A DNA stretch of 64,000 bases from Glandiceps talaboti (Eukaryota > Hemichordata > Enteropneusta > Spengelidae). The notes beneath the pieces were generated by a model that saw nothing but the letters and a program-made list of their open reading frames with translations, did no database searches and was not told the DNA's origin. The DNA is taken from assembly GCF_964340395.1 (NCBI RefSeq), contig NC_135549.1:33476832-33540831 (forward strand), given 5' to 3'. Shown here piece by piece: positions 10,348-23,378 of this stretch. The translations under genes were made by a program, and so were the position numbers. The first letter of the stretch is position 1. Every line of letters begins with the position of its first letter.

Positions 10348-12177
10348 TAGCACCATGATACTACAGTACTACAGTGTAGCACCATGATACTACAGTACTA
10401 GTGTAACACCATGATACTATAGTACTACAGTGTAACACCATGATACTACAGTACTAGTGTAACACCATGATACTACAGTACTACAGTGTAACACCATGAT
10501 ACTACAGTACTAGTGTAACACCATGATACTATAGTACTACAGTGTAACACCATGATACTACAGTACTACAGTGTAGCACCATGATACTACAGTACTAGTG
10601 TAACACCATGATACTACAGTACTAGTGTAACACCATGATACTACAGTACTAGTGTAACACCATGATACTACAGTACTAGTGTAACACCATGATACTACAG
10701 TACTACAGTGTAACACCATGATACTACAGTACTACAGTGTAACACCATGATACTACAGTACAACAGTGTAACACCATGATACTATAGTACTACAGTGTAA
10801 CACCATGATACTACAGTACTACAGTGTAATACCATGATACTACAGTACTACAGTGTAACACCATGATACTATAGTACTACAGTGTAACACCATGATACTA
10901 CAGTACTACAGTGTAACACCATGATACTACAGTACTACAGTGTAACACCATGATACTACAGTACTACAGTGTAACACCATGATACTACAGTACTACAGTA
11001 CAACACCATGATACTACAGTACTACAGTGTAACACCATGATACTACAGTACTACAGTGTAACACCATGATACTACAGTACTACAGTGTAACACCATGATA
11101 CTACAGTACTACAGTGTAACACCATGATACTATAGTACTACAGTGTAACACCATGATACTACAGTACTAGTGTAACACCATGATACTATAGTACTACAGT
11201 GTAACACCATGATACTACAGTACAACACCATGATACTACAGTACTACAGTGTAACACCATGATACTACAGTACTACAGTGTAACACCATGATACTACTAA
11301 CAGTACTACAGTGTAACACCATGATACTACAGTACTACAGTGTAACACCATGATACTACAGTACAACACCATGATACTACAGTACTACAGTGTAACACCA
11401 TGATACTACAGTACTACAGTGTAACACCATGATACTACAGTACTACAGTGTAACACCATGATACTACAGTACAACACCATGATACTACAGTACTACAGTG
11501 TAACACCATGATACTACAGTACTACAGTGTAACACCATGATACTACAGTACTACAGTACAACACCATGATACTACAGTACTACAGTGTAACACCATGATA
11601 CTACAGTACTACAGTGTAACACCATGATACTACAGTACAACACCATGATACTACAGTGTAACACCATGATACTACAGCACTACAGTACAACACCAACACC
11701 ATGATACTACAGTGTAACACCATGATACTACAGTACTACAGTGTAACACCATGATACTACAGTACTACAGTACAACACCATGATACTACAGTGTAACACC
11801 ATGATACTACAGTACTACAGTACAACACCATGATACTACAGTGTAACACCATGATACTACAGTACTACAGTACAACACCATGATACTACAGTACTACAGT
11901 GTAACACCATGATACTACAGTACTACAGTACAACACCGTGATACTACAGTGTAACACCATGATACTACAGTACTACAGTACAACACCATGATACTACAGT
12001 GTAACACCATGATACTACAGTACTACAGTGTAACACCATGATACTACAGTACTACAGTGTAACACCATGATACTACAGTACTACAGTGTAACACCATGAT
12101 ACTACAGTACTAGTGTAACACCATGATACTACAGTACTACAGTGTAACACCATGATACTACAGTACTACAGTGTAAT
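10348..12177. repeat. Mixed 29/27/21-bp minisatellite
   Basis: About 65 units built on ACACCATGATACTACAGTAC. There are three length classes: 29 bp (TACAGTGTA end), 27 bp (TAGTGTA end) and 21 bp (ending directly in ACA or GTGTA). The 27-bp class dominates the left end and the 21-bp class the region from about 11210 to 12010. The array therefore has a length-class gradient rather than random mixing. Confidence 0.95.
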
Positions 12178-12666
12178 AGTAAACATTCATACATGTTTGG
12201 AAGCTATTCTGTGTTGTTTTACCCAATTTTGATTACACACATCTTGTCCAATATGTAACTGTCAATAAACTGAACTGGAGTGATATGATTGGATGCAGAG
12301 TGGTAGATATTGGCATCATTTTGTTGCAGAACAGCAATCACACAGTTCATCTTTAGTCATTAGTGGAAAGGGGTGAGAAAAGTGACCACAATGGCAGTGA
12401 CCTTTCTGTAAACCACTACCATAGTCTTGCCCAAGACTTCAAATCACTTGTCTGGGTCAAGTAGAAGGCCATTATTTTTAGCCCTGATTGATTCAAGACA
12501 TACAAGTACATCTACCCAGTCTACATGTATATGGGTCTGTATATCAAATGTCACATACAAAGTAGGAAGAGGTGTATGGCTGATTTCAGACAAAACAATC
12601 TATAATTATAATGTACTCAAATATATTTCATTTCCTTGTAATTCATAATAAAAGTTATAAATTTAC
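12178..12666. other. Unique intron sequence
   Basis: About 490 bp of ordinary AT-rich sequence between the 29-bp array and the donor of the exon at 12667. I see no repeat, RNA gene or supported coding region. Confidence 0.55.
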
Positions 12667-12698
12667 CTTTCTTGTTTCTTCTTGACTTTTTCTTGTAA
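12667..12698 (-). CDS. Coiled-coil gene, exon 5 (32 nt micro-exon)
   Basis: The acceptor is TTTTTATAG and the donor is AAG before GTAAAT. It is only 32 nt: LQEKVKKKQE plus two bases (AG) of the next codon. It starts in phase 0, matching exon 4, and its two leftover bases match the single base at the start of either exon 6 or exon 7. Highly charged, consistent with a helix. Confidence 0.68.
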
Positions 12699-12933
12699 CT
12701 ATAAAAAAATATAAACAAATGGCACTGAAGCACAACTGCATACTATGGGAAGTATATTTAGAGGGTTTGATAAATGGGACAAGACACTGATTTGCTTTGG
12801 TAAAGGGGAACAAAAATGAGGTGGATTTCATGACAGCTGCTTTAGTTGATGCCCAGTGAGTCATGGAAAGTCACTTTCACTACCTCTGCATCGCCAATAT
12901 CTACCACTCTGTCAATTGTATGGAAATAAAACA

Positions 12934-15900
12934 GACATCACCCAATAGTCAGGGAGAAACAATAGATACAGGCACTATGGAAGACATCACCCAATAGTCA
13001 GGGAGAAACAATAGATACAGGCACTATGGAAGACATCACCCAATAGTCAGGGAGAAACAATAGATACAGGCACTATGGAAGACATCACCCAACAGTGAGG
13101 GAGAAACAATAGATACAGGCACTATGGAAGACATCACCCAATAGTCAGGGAGAAACAATAGATACAGGCACTATGGAAGACATCACTCAACAGTCAGGGA
13201 GAAACAATAGACACAGTCACTATGGAAGACATCACCCAATAGTGAGGGAGAAACAATAGATACAGGCACTATGGAAGACATCACTCAACAGTCAGGGAGA
13301 AACAATAGATACAGGCACTATGGAAGACATCACCCAACAGTGAGGGAGAAACAATAGATACAGGCACTATGGAAGACATCACCCAATAGTGAGGGAGAAA
13401 CAATAGACACAGGTACTATGGAAGACATCACTCAACAGTCAGGGAGAAACAATAGATACAGGCACTATGGAAGACATCACCCAACAGTGAGGGAGAAACA
13501 ATAGATACAGGCACTATGGAAGACATCACCCAATAGTGAGGGAGAAACAACAGACACAGGCACTATGGAAGACATCACCCAATAGTGAGGGAGAAACAAT
13601 AGACACAGGCACTATGGAAGACATCACCCAACAGTCAGGGAGAAACAATAGATACAGGCACTATGGAAGACATCACCCAATAGTGAGGGAGAAACAATAG
13701 ACACAGGCACTATGGAAGACATCACCCAATAGTGAGGGAGAAACAATAGACACAGGCACTATGGAAGACATCACCCAATAGTGAGGGAGAAACAATAGAC
13801 ACAGGCACTATGGAAGACATCACCCAATAGTGAGGGAGAAACAATAGATACAGGCACTATGGAAGACATCACCCAATAGTGAGGGAGAAACAATAGATAC
13901 AGGCACTATGGAAGACATCACCCAACAGTGAGGGAGAAACAATAGATACAGGCACTATGGAAGACATCACCCAACAGTGAGGGAGAAACAATAGATACAG
14001 GCACTATGGAAGACATCACCCAATAGTGAGGGAGAAACAATAGATACAGGCCCTATGGAAGACATCACCCAATAGTGAGGGAGAAACAATAGACACAGTC
14101 ACTATGGAAGACATCACCCAATAGTGAGGGAGAAACAATAGACACAGGCACTATGGAAGACATCACCCAATAGTGAGGGAGAAACAATAGACACAGGCAC
14201 TATGGAAGACATCACCCAATAGTGAGGGAGAAACAATAGACACAGGCACTATGGAAGACAACACCCAATAGTGAGGGAGAAACAATAGACACAGGCACTA
14301 TGGAAGACATCACCCAATAGTGAGGGAGAAACAATAGACACAGGCACTATGGAAGACATCACCCAATAGTGAGGGAGAAACAATAGACACAGGCACTATG
14401 GAAGACATCACCCAATAGTGAGGGAGAAACAATAGACACAGGCACTATGGAAGACATCACCCAATAGTGAGGGAGAAACAATAGACACAGGCACTATGGA
14501 AGACATCACCCAATAGTGAGGGAGAAACAATAGATACAGGCACTATGGAAGACATCACCCAACAGTGAGGGAGAAACAATAGATACAGGCACTATGGAAG
14601 ACATCACCCAATAGTGAGGGAGAAACAATAGACACAGGCACTATGGAAGACATCACCCAATAGTGAGGGAGAAACAATAGACACAGGCACTATGGAAGAC
14701 ATCACCCAATAGTGAGGGAGAAACAATAGATACAGGCACTATGGAAGACATCACCCAACAGTGAGGGAGAAACAATAGACACAGGCACTATGGAAGACAT
14801 CACCCAATAGTGAGGGAGAAACAATAGATACAGGCACTATGGAAGACATCACCCAACAGTGAGGGAGAAACAATAGACACAGGCACTATGGAAGACATCA
14901 CCCAACAGTGAGGGAGAAACAATAGACACAGGCACTATGGAAGACATCACCCAACAGTGAGGGAGAAACAATAGATACAGGCACTATGGAAGACATCACT
15001 CAACAGTGAGGGAGAAACAATAGATACAGGCACTATGGAAGACATCACTCAACAGTCAGGGAGAAACAATAGATACAGGCACTATGGAAGACATCACCCA
15101 ACAGTGAGGGAGAAACAATAGATACAGGCACTATGGAAGACATCACCCAATAGTCAGGGAGAAACAATAGACACAGGCACTATGGAAGACATCACCCAAC
15201 AGTCAGGGAGAAACAATAGATACAGGCACTATGGAAGACATCACCCAACAGTGAGGGAGAAACAATAGATACAGGCACTATGGAAGACATCACCCAACAG
15301 TGAGGGAGAAACAATAGATACAGGCACTATGGAAGACATCACTCAACAGTCAGGGAGAAACAATAGATACAGGCACTATGGAAGACATCACCCAACAGTG
15401 AGGGAGAAACAATAGATACAGGCACTATGGAAGACATCACCCAATAGTGAGGGAGAAACAATAGACACAGGCACTATGGAAGACATCACTCAACAGTCAG
15501 GGAGAAACAATAGATACAGGCACTATGGAAGACATCACCCAACAGTGAGGGAGAAACAATAGATACAGGCACTATGGAAGACATCACCCAATAGTGAGGG
15601 AGAAACAATAGACACAGGCACTATGGAAGACATCACCCAATAGTGAGGGAGAAACAATAGACACAGGCACTATGGAAGACATCACCCAACAGTCAGGGAG
15701 AAACAATAGATACAGGCACTATGGAAGACATCACCCAATAGTGAGGGAGAAACAATAGACACAGGCACTATGGAAGACATCACCCAATAGTGAGGGAGAA
15801 ACAATAGACACAGGCACTATGGAAGACATCACCCAATAGTGAGGGAGAAACAATAGACACAGGCACTATGGAAGACATCACCCAATAGTGAGGGAGAAAC

Positions 15901-18845
15901 AATAGACACAGGCACTATGGAAGACATCACCCAATAGTGAGGGAGAAACAATAGATACAGGCACTATGGAAGACATCACCCAATAGTGAGGGAGAAACAA
16001 TAGATACAGGCACTATGGAAGACATCACCCAACAGTGAGGGAGAAACAATAGATACAGGCACTATGGAAGACATCACCCAACAGTGAGGGAGAAACAATA
16101 GATACAGGCACTATGGAAGACATCACCCAATAGTGAGGGAGAAACAATAGATACAGGCCCTATGGAAGACATCACCCAATAGTGAGGGAGAAACAATAGA
16201 CACAGTCACTATGGAAGACATCACCCAATAGTGAGGGAGAAACAATAGACACAGGCACTATGGAAGACATCACCCAATAGTGAGGGAGAAACAATAGACA
16301 CAGGCACTATGGAAGACATCACCCAATAGTGAGGGAGAAACAATAGACACAGGCACTATGGAAGACATCACCCAATAGTGAGGGAGAAACAATAGACACA
16401 GGCACTATGGAAGACATCACCCAATAGTGAGGGAGAAACAATAGACACAGGCACTATGGAAGACATCACCCAATAGTGAGGGAGAAACAATAGACACAGG
16501 CACTATGGAAGACATCACCCAATAGTGAGGGAGAAACAATAGACACAGGCACTATGGAAGACATCACCCAATAGTGAGGGAGAAACAATAGACACAGGCA
16601 CTATGGAAGACATCACCCAATAGTGAGGGAGAAACAATAGATACAGGCACTATGGAAGACATCACCCAACAGTGAGGGAGAAACAATAGATACAGGCACT
16701 ATGGAAGACATCACCCAATAGTCAGGGAGAAACAATAGACACAGGCACTATGGAAGACATCACCCAATAGTGAGGGAGAAACAATAGACACAGGCACTAT
16801 GGAAGACATCACCCAATAGTGAGGGAGAAACAATAGACACAGGCACTATGGAAGACATCACCCAATAGTGAGGGAGAAACAATAGATACAGGCACTATGG
16901 AAGACATCACCCAACAGTGAGGGAGAAACAATAGACACAGGCACTATGGAAGACATCACCCAATAGTGAGGGAGAAACAATAGATACAGGCACTATGGAA
17001 GACATCACCCAACAGTGAGGGAGAAACAATAGACACAGGCACTATGGAAGACATCACCCAACAGTGAGGGAGAAACAATAGACACAGGCACTATGGAAGA
17101 CATCACCCAACAGTGAGGGAGAAACAATAGATACAGGCACTATGGAAGACATCACTCAACAGTCAGGGAGAAACAATAGATACAGGCACTATGGAAGACA
17201 TCACTCAACAGTCAGGGAGAAACAATATATACAGGCACTATGGAAGACATCACCCAACAGTGAGGGAGAAACAATAGATACAGGCACTATGGAAGACATC
17301 ACCCAATAGTGAGGGAGAAACAATAGACACAGGCACTATGGAAGACATCACCCAAAAGTGAGGGAGAAACAATAGACACAGGCACTATGGAAGACATCAC
17401 CCAATAGTGAGGGAGAAACAATAGACACAGGCACTATGGAAGACATCACCCAACAGTGAGGGAGAAACAATAGACACAGGCACTATGGAAGACATCACCC
17501 AACAGTGAGGGAGAAACAATAGATACAGGCACTATGGAAGACATCACTCAACAGTCAGGGAGAAACAATAGATACAGGCACTATGGAAGACATCACTCAA
17601 CAGTCAGGGAGAAACAATAGATACAGGCACTATGGAAGACATCACCCAACAGTGAGGGAGAAACAATAGACACAGGCACTATGGGAGACATCACCCAACA
17701 GTGAGGGAGAAACAATAGATACAGGCACTATGGAAGACATCACTCAACAGTGAGGGAGAAACAATAGATACAGGCACTATGGAAGACATCACCCAATAGT
17801 CAGGGAGAAACAATAGATACAGGCACTATGGGAGACATCACCCAACAGTGAGGGAGAAACAATAGATACAGGCACTATGGAAGACATCACTCAACAGTGA
17901 GGGAGAAACAATAGACACAGGCACTATGGAAGACATCACCCAATAGTCAGGGAGAAACAATAGATACAGGCACTATGGAAGACATCACTCAACAGTCAGG
18001 GAGAAACAATAGATACAGGCACTATGGAAGACATCACCCAACAGTGAGGGAGAAACAATAGATACAGGCACTATGGAAAACATCACCCAACAGTGAGGGA
18101 GAAACAATAGACACAGGCACTATGGAAGACATCACCCAATAGTGAGGGAGAAACAATAGACACAGGCACTATGGAAGACATCACCCAATAGTCAGGGAGA
18201 AACAATAGACACAGGCACTATGGAAGACATCACTCAATAGTGAGGGAGAAACAATAGACACAGGCACTATGGAAGACATCACCCAATAGTGAGGGAGAAA
18301 CAATAGACACAGGCACTATGGAAGACATCACCCAACAGTCAGGGAGAAACAATAGACACAGGCACTATGGAAGACATCACCCAATAGTGAGGGAGAAACA
18401 ATAGACACAGGCACTATGGAAGACATCACCCAATAGTGAGGGAGAAACAATAGACACAGGCACTATGGAAGACATCACCCAATAGTGAGGGAGAAACAAT
18501 AGACACAGGCACTATGGAAGACATCACCCAATAGTGAGGGAGAAACAATAGACACAGGCACTATGGAAGACATCACCCAATAGTGAGGGAGAAACAATAG
18601 ACACAGGCACTATGGAAGACATCACTCAACAGTGAGGGAGAAACAATAGACACAGGCACTATGGAAGACATCACCCAACAGTCAGGGAGAAACAATAGAC
18701 ACAGGCACTATGGAAGACATCACTCAACAGCCAGGGAGAAACAATAGATACAGGCACTATGGAAGACATCACCCAATAGTGAGGGAGAAACAATAGACAC
18801 AGGCACTATGGAAGACATCACCCAACAGTGAGGGAGAAACAATAG
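12934..18845. repeat. 49-bp minisatellite, about 120 copies
   Basis: 5.9 kb of a 49-bp unit with core GGGAGAAACAATAGATACAG. Main binary variants are GATACAGG/GACACAGG, CAATAGT/CAACAGT, GTCAGGG/GTGAGGG and CACCCAA/CACTCAA. Rare markers (GGCCCTATGG, CAGTCACTATGG) recur 2107 bp apart, exactly 43 units, showing a higher-order duplication. The array starts about 236 nt upstream of the exon 5 acceptor. Confidence 0.98.
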
Positions 18846-19190
18846 TCTAAGAACACTACCATTATCTCAAACACTACAATCATCTCAAACACTATACCAT
18901 TATCTCAAACACTACAATTACCTGAAACACTACAATTACCTGAAACACTACAATTATCTCAAACACAACCATTATCTCAAACACTACAATTACCTCTAAC
19001 ACTATAATTACCTCAAACACTACAATTACCTCTAACACTATGATTATCTCAAACACTACAATTACCTCTAACACTATGATTATCTCAAACACTATGATTA
19101 CCTCAAACACCACCATTATCTCAAACACAACCATTACCTCAAACACTACAATTATCTCAAACACTACAATTACCTCAAACACTACAAATA
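18846..19190. repeat. 18-bp minisatellite
   Basis: About 19 copies of an 18-bp unit built on CTCAAACACTACAATTAC, with variants CCATTAT, TATGATTA and ACCTCTAAC. It directly abuts the 49-bp array and ends about 73 nt below the exon at 19264, on its donor side. On the minus strand, units with TTACCT read AGGTAA, a donor-like string. Confidence 0.93.
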
Positions 19191-19263
19191 AAGTACAATC
19201 TTATACACTACTCAAACAATATATTCATTATTTTTCCTGCTGGTACTTTGACAATTGACTTAC

Positions 19264-19311
19264 CTTGGCAAGTTCTTCCCTGGTGTGCAACAACTCTGAC
19301 TGGTACTGTTG
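19264..19311 (-). CDS. Coiled-coil gene, exon 4 (48 nt)
   Basis: The acceptor is TTATTGCAG and the donor is AAG before GTAAGT, an ideal consensus. It is 48 nt with phase 0 at both ends and reads QQYQSELLHTREELAK, a clear helical heptad-like segment. It is symmetric, so skipping would keep the frame. It lies between an 18-bp array on its donor side and the 37-bp array, which begins 130 nt upstream of its acceptor. Confidence 0.76.
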
Positions 19312-19440
19312 CTGCAATAATTGAAATTAATGAATAATAGGAGAGATAACAGTTACATGTGGTAGTACTATACTTCTTCTGTAATTAGGTTCACAGATGT
19401 ACTTAATACATAAAGTACTTACAAAGTTTACTGACAATAC

Positions 19441-21421
19441 ATACCATGAACCAATCAAAATGCAATGTCTGGCATTGATTCCATGAACCAATCAAAATGC
19501 AATTTCTGGCATTGATACCGTGAACCAATCAAAATGCAATGTCTGGCATTGATACCATGAACCAATCAAAATGCAATGTCTGGTATTGATTCCATGAACC
19601 AATTAAAATGCAATGTCTGGCATTGATACCATGAACCAATCAAAATGCAATGTCTGGCATTGATTCCATGAACCAATCAAAATGCAATGTCTGGCATTGA
19701 TACCATGAACCAATCAAAATGCAATATCTGGCATGGATACCATGAAGTAATCAAAATGCAATGTCTGGCATGGATACCATGAACCAATCAAAATGCAATG
19801 TCTGGCATTGATACCGTGAACCAATCAAAATGCAATGTCTGGCATGGATACCATGAACCAATCAAAATGCAATGTCTGGCATTGATTCCATGAACCAATC
19901 AAAATGAATGTCTGGCATTGATACCATGAACCAATCAAAATGCAATGTCTGGCATTGATTCCATGAACCAATCAAAATGCAATGTCTGGCATTGATTCCA
20001 TGAACCAATCAAAATGCAATGTCTGGCATGGATACCATGAACCAATCAAAATGCAATGTCTGGCATTGATTCCATGAACCAATCAAAATGCAATGTCTGG
20101 CATGGATACCATGAACCAATCAAAATGCAATGTCTGGCATTGATACCATGAACCAATCAAAATGCAATGTCTGGCATGGATACCATGAACCAATCAAAAT
20201 GCAATGTCTGGCATTGATTCCATGAACCAATCAAAATGCAATGTCTGGCATTGATACCATGAACCAATCAAAATGCAATGTCTGGCATTGATACCATGAA
20301 CCAATCAAAATGCAATATCTGGCATGGATACCATGAAGTAATCAAAATGCAATGTCTGGCATGGATACCATGAACCAATCAAAATGCAATGTCTGGCATT
20401 GATACCGTGAACCAATCAAAATGCAATGTCTGGCATTGATACCATGAACCAATCAAAATGCAATGTCTGGTATTGATTCTATGAACCAATTAAAATGTAA
20501 TGTCTGGCATTGATACCATGAACCAATCAAAATGCAATGTCTGGCATTGATACCATGAACCAATCAAAATGCAATGTCTGGCATTGATACCATGAACCAA
20601 TCAAAATGCAATGTCTGGCATGGATACCATGAACCAATCAAAATGCAATGTCTGGCATTGATACCATGAACCAATCAAAATGCAATATCTGGCATTGATA
20701 CCATGAACCAATCAAAATGCAATATCTGGCATGGATACCATGAAGTAATCAAAATGCAATGTCTGGCATGGATACCATGAACCAATCAAAATGCAATGTC
20801 TGGTATTGATACCATGAACCAATCAAAATGCAATGTCTGGCATGGATACCATGAACCAATCAAAATGCAATGTCTGGTATTGATACCATGAACCAATCAA
20901 AATGCAATGTCTGGCATTGATACCACGAACCAATCAACATGCAATTTCTGGCATTGATTCCATGAACCAATCAAAATGCAATGTCTGGTATTGATACCAT
21001 GAACCAATCAAAATGCAATGTCTGGCATTGATACCATGAACCAATCAAAATGCAATGTCTGGCATTGATTCCATGAACCAATCAACATGCAATTTCTGGC
21101 AGTGATTCCATGAACCAATCAAAATGCAATGTCTGGTATGGATACCATGAACCAATCAAAATGCAATGTCTGGCATTGATTCCATGAACCAATCAAAATG
21201 CAATGTCTGGCATTGATACCATGAATCAATCAAAATGCAATGTCTGGCATGGATACCATGAACCAATCAAAATGCAATGTCTGGCATTGATACCATGAAT
21301 CAATCAAAATGCAATGTCTGGCATGGATACCATGAACCAATCAAAATGCAATGTCTGGCATTGATACCATGAATCAATCAAAATGCAATATCTGGCATGG
21401 ATACCATGAATCAATCAAAAT
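19441..21421. repeat. 37-bp minisatellite carrying a CCAAT motif in nearly every unit
   Basis: About 53 copies of a 37-bp unit with core GAACCAATCAAAATGCAATG. Common variants are GGCATTGATACC, GGCATTGATTCC and GGCATGGATACC. A rare GAAGTAATC unit recurs at about 19741, 20332 and 20739. One unit lacks a base near 19906. AACCAATCA matches the NF-Y (CCAAT-box) consensus, but nothing shows that it is used. Confidence 0.97.
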
Positions 21422-21967
21422 GTTTGATGTTGACTGAAAAGAAGTAACCCAGCATGATGAAAAACAAGTGTGTTACAGCAGTGAACAACTTTTGAAAACC
21501 TAAATTTTGTTAAATATATGAAGTATGTAATGTGTTATATAACACAAGTGCCATCATCAAGAGAAGAAAGAAAGGCTATGAAGTAACATGGGTTGGAATA
21601 AAAAAGTCTGACGGTGTCTTTATTTCACTTACTGTACATCGTTGTTTCCTTGGGAGTTGAAATATTTAAATATTCTCTATATATTAGCATGTACCAAATG
21701 TTAAAATTGTCCATCATCTGTACCAAATGGTATATTGTCTGTCATCTGACTACTCAATACCTTGTTATATTGTGATACTCTAACACCGCCCAGTGTTCAT
21801 TTTTACCTCCTGTTAGGGTACGGGAGGTATTAAAAGGGGGATGTCTGTCTGTCTGTCTGTGTGTCTGTCTGTGTGTGTCATTTTCTTAAAAACGGCTGGC
21901 TCAATTTGAGCGAAATCTGTTCATGTTAATTAGGGAAATTTGCATATCAATGAAATCAACTAATTAA
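21422..21967. other. Intron sequence with (GTCT)n tract
   Basis: Unique sequence with a short (TGTC)n/(GTGT)n tract at about 21843-21880 that follows a GGGAGGTATTAAAAGGGGG segment. Flanking text such as AATTTGCATATCAATGAAATC suggests an old dispersed repeat. The TTAA at 21964-21967 is the left target site of the piggyBac-type element. Confidence 0.5.
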
Positions 21968-22142
21968 CCCTTGTGACGCCGACGACGTAGCACTTCCGCA
22001 ATCCACGCTATGTCGTTGATATCAACGACAACAGGGTACTTTGCATATGCTGTCAATAAAGTGACGTTGTAATGGGTTTATCACTGTCCCTCCCCTATAC
22101 CCATAATAAGTAATGCTGTACACGATGTTATCTTATTAAATA

Positions 22143-22440
22143 TCAATCAATCAATCGATGCAATTTATATAGCGCCAATTCCACTATGACAAGAGTTCAA
22201 AGGCGCTGTACAGTCAAAATGTTTTAGAAAACTCGTAGCTGTTTTCCAGTGAAGAAGGTCTGATAAGTATCTTGGAGTGAGTCCATTGAGGGACTTGTAT
22301 GTCATGAGCAAAAGTTTGAACTTTATTCTGTCCTGAACTGGTAGCCAGTGTAGTTCCTTTAGGAGTGGTGTTACATGATCATATTTCCTGGCTCGCATGA
22401 TGATTTTTGGCAATATTAAATTATTCAGGCGGGAAACAGT
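22143..22440 (-). mobile_element. LINE 3'-end fragment nested in the piggyBac-type element
   Basis: The minus-strand frame reads RARKYDHVTPLLKELHWLPV, then KFKLLLMTYKSLNGLTPRYL. This is the conserved C-terminal region of L2/CR1-like RT proteins. The 3' end is at the low coordinates, with GGCGCTATATAAATTG and a repeated GATT tail (22143-22160). The fragment is strongly 5'-truncated, and no convincing target duplication was found. Its position between the two piggyBac ends means it was inserted later. Confidence 0.8.
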
Positions 22441-22507
22441 CACGTGTTCGATTTTTCACACTTTTTGCCGCCGAATGCAAATAGCGCCTACTTAGCAATG
22501 CCTAATA

Positions 22508-22936
22508 TGGAGGCCGCTATGAATATGGATGTTGACCTTCCACATTATGCTAATATATTGAACGAAGTAAACCCGAAAGACAGAGAGTTTTTCACTTGAC
22601 ATTTTCTAGACAGTGATAGCGATGATGATGAAGAATTTTACATTTCTAAGGGAGTAAATTTTGTCCTCCTAGAACGTATCGAAAACCCTCCTGATGACTT
22701 CGACTTTTGGACTGACATCATCAATGGCGGGTCCCGCAATCGCGCGATCTTGCCGATGACAAACCACAGGTGCCAATGCCGTACGATTACTCCTACGTGT
22801 TGGTTTACATGAACTGATAAAGACGTTATGGCAGGATCATGTGGCAGGATCTACATCGTTGTCTTTTGTCAGATTTTTGTTTACAAACGAAGTGTTAGAT
22901 ATAATTGTTCGTGAGACGTATTGTTATGCTGCTATC
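22508..22936 (+). pseudogene. piggyBac transposase N-terminal remnant
   Basis: A plus-strand reading starts at ATGGAGGCCGC and is stopped by TGA after NPKDREFFT. It then continues through an acidic region to DDFDFWTDI in the same frame. The recognisable domain motif FLFTNEVLDIIVRET (22865-22936) is in another frame, so there is at least one premature stop and one frameshift. The usual transposase is several hundred residues longer; the DDD catalytic region is absent. Confidence 0.6.
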
Positions 22937-23378
22937 TATTGACTTACATGTATGCAGTATTTGTATATGCAAATTTGTTTGTATTTACTGTAAACATCAA
23001 CGGACTGTACTTGTTGATTTTATGATAAATATTTTACCCAACACCCATACTATCTGTCTATTAATTTTTACAGCTAATTTCCAATTGTAATCCTTGTATT
23101 TATCAAAAAGATAAATTTCACATGCTTTTTAGACCAAAAACATGTGTTTTATACCAATTTTCCACAATTTCTTGGTAAAGTTACTGACCATACATTCATG
23201 TAAATTAAAATTCAATATTTCATAATTATTGATATACTTGTAGATGAGACCATATCCCACCTGTTTTGGTGTAAAATGATCACTATCAAACATTGTGTAC
23301 AACTGTGTGCAACCTAAAAAGTCCTTGGTCTAGGGGGTCATTTGCATGGAAAGTCTATGGCATCTTAAGGGTTAAGCA

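Larger units (their letters stand above)
21968..23371 (+). mobile_element. piggyBac-type DNA transposon remnant (1.4 kb)
   Basis: The segment is flanked by TTAA on both sides (21964-21967 and 23372-23375), the piggyBac target duplication. Its ends form short imperfect inverted repeats: CCCTTGTGACGCC at the left, and CCCTTAAGATGCC as the reverse complement of the right end, 10 of 13 matching. Inside, plus-strand fragments include an acidic stretch DSDSDDDEEF near 22612-22641 and FVRFLFTNEVLDIIVRET at 22865. The latter fits the start of the piggyBac transposase domain. Most of the catalytic region is missing, so this copy cannot be autonomous. Confidence 0.78.

Noticed and set aside
21630-21660. 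Possible exon ending at GTAAGTG on the minus strand
   Set aside because: No acceptor gives an exon with the phase 0 to phase 0 length required between exons 3 and 4.
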